Below are positions 5,574 through 6,049 of a stretch of 6,049 bases of DNA, one piece after another (position 1 is the first letter of the stretch; every line of letters begins with the position of its first letter). This DNA is from an uncultured bacterium (lineage in GTDB: Bacteria; Acidobacteriota; UBA890). The stretch spans positions 1 through 6,049 of the forward strand of contig CALAKE010000092.1 of the NCBI GenBank assembly GCA_937922775.1, given 5' to 3'. The notes beneath the pieces are model-generated. The model was not told the DNA's origin, did no database searches, and saw only the letters and a program-made list of their open reading frames with translations. The translations under genes and the position numbers were made by a program.

Positions 5574-6049
5574 ATGTGGAGGCTCGTGACAGCAAGTCTG
5601 GTCGTGTGTTTGGCGTCATTGGCGCTGGCGTGCGGAGGTCGAGACGGGGGAGTCGAGGATGAGGGCCCGGCCCCGGCAGACGAGGGTCCCGCCCCGGTGA
5701 ACGAGGATCAGGTCAGGGAGTGGTTCAACGCATACATCGAGGCCCACAACAGCCATGACATCGAGGCGGAGCTGGCATTCTACGCGGATGAGGTCATCTT
5801 CGAGGTGCCTCAGAACACGTCCCTCATGAGGCGAGAGGATTTGCGGCCCCGGTTCGAATGGGAAGCGGCCACAGATAGCCAGCTATCCATGTCAGGCATC
5901 GAAATCGACGGTAGCACCGTCACTATTAATGATTTTGTCGAAACCAGCGCGTGGTTGCAGCTCGCCGGTATCGGAGAGATCGTCTACAAGCCCGGCACCA
6001 AGATCGTCTTCTCCGATGGCCTGATTACCGAGGTGCTGCCGTCGTCACC
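5574..6049 (+). CDS. lipoprotein with NTF2/SnoaL-like domain (incomplete at the right edge)
   Basis: The frame is open for 158 codons to the end of the window. ATG 5574 is preferred over the in-frame ATG 5553 because AGGGAG lies nine bases before it and the signal peptide is then of normal form: MWR, a hydrophobic core at 4-18, and a lipobox ending Ala-Leu-Ala-Cys with the lipidated cysteine at residue 20. Gly21-Gly22 follow, so there is no Asp inner-membrane retention signal and outer-membrane placement is likely by the E. coli rule. A flexible acidic, Pro-rich linker (23-46) contains a 7-residue tandem repeat. From residue 47 a domain typical of the NTF2/SnoaL-like superfamily begins, with a helix (VREWFNAYIEAHN, 47-59) and a short helix followed by FYADEVIFEVP. 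Such alpha+beta cones bind or turn over small molecules; no catalytic set can be named. It diverges from the radical SAM gene. Confidence 0.8.
   Translation, partial: MWRLVTASLVVCLASLALACGGRDGGVEDEGPAPADEGPAPVNEDQVREWFNAYIEAHNSHDIEAELAFYADEVIFEVPQNTSLMRREDLRPRFEWEAATDSQLSMSGIEIDGSTVTINDFVETSAWLQLAGIGEIVYKPGTKIVFSDGLITEVLPSS
5658..5699 (+). repeat. two-copy 21-base tandem repeat in the lipoprotein linker
   Basis: Codons 29-35 and 36-42 encode DEGPAPA and DEGPAPV. The two 21-base units differ mainly at third codon positions, so this is an in-frame duplication that has diverged or is under protein-level selection. It lengthens the linker between the lipid anchor and the folded domain. Confidence 0.7.

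Overview
The window looks like a chromosomal segment of a G+C-rich (roughly 60% by eye) Gram-negative-like bacterium. It carries a Hanks-type Ser/Thr kinase, a lipoprotein with a Gram-negative-style lipobox, a stand-alone SagB-type flavoenzyme and an AmmeMemoRadiSam radical SAM protein. The C-terminal tail of the kinase (a Trp-Thr-Glu..Arg-Ala-Arg-Glu-Trp-Trp motif) reminds me of kinases from Acidobacteriota, Myxococcota and related environmental lineages. That placement is inference from memory. I see no insertion sequence, phage gene, CRISPR array, tRNA or rRNA.

Layout: positions 714 to 1 (minus) are the first 238 codons of a membrane GT-C type glycosyltransferase that runs off the left edge. 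A 183-bp divergent intergenic region (715-897) holds two small inverted repeats. From 898 to 4353 five plus-strand genes follow closely: a 114-aa protein of unknown function, a polytopic membrane Ser/Thr kinase, a cysteine-less carboxymuconolactone-decarboxylase-like protein (ATGA overlap with the kinase), a SagB/ThcOx-type nitroreductase and a GNAT acetyltransferase. This could be one operon. An 8-bp-stem hairpin spans the convergent junction at 4338-4359. Positions 5445 to 4363 (minus) encode the AmmeMemoRadiSam-type radical SAM enzyme. A 128-bp divergent intergenic region with overlapping, oppositely oriented -10 elements leads to a lipoprotein with an NTF2/SnoaL-like domain (5574 to the right edge, incomplete).

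How the genes may work together: the most coherent unit is kinase, CMD-like protein, SagB-type flavoenzyme and acetyltransferase. The kinase has six predicted N-terminal membrane segments and a complete cytoplasmic catalytic domain, so it could sense a membrane or redox state. The CMD fold and the FMN enzyme suggest small-molecule redox chemistry, and the GNAT enzyme an acyl transfer. No substrate can be named from the sequence, and the common pathway is inference from gene order only. The radical SAM gene lacks its usual AmrA and AmrB partners within the window. Most genes belong to known families. The points most worth a second look are the kinase architecture, the kinase-led cluster, the cysteine-less CMD protein and the symmetric divergent promoter.
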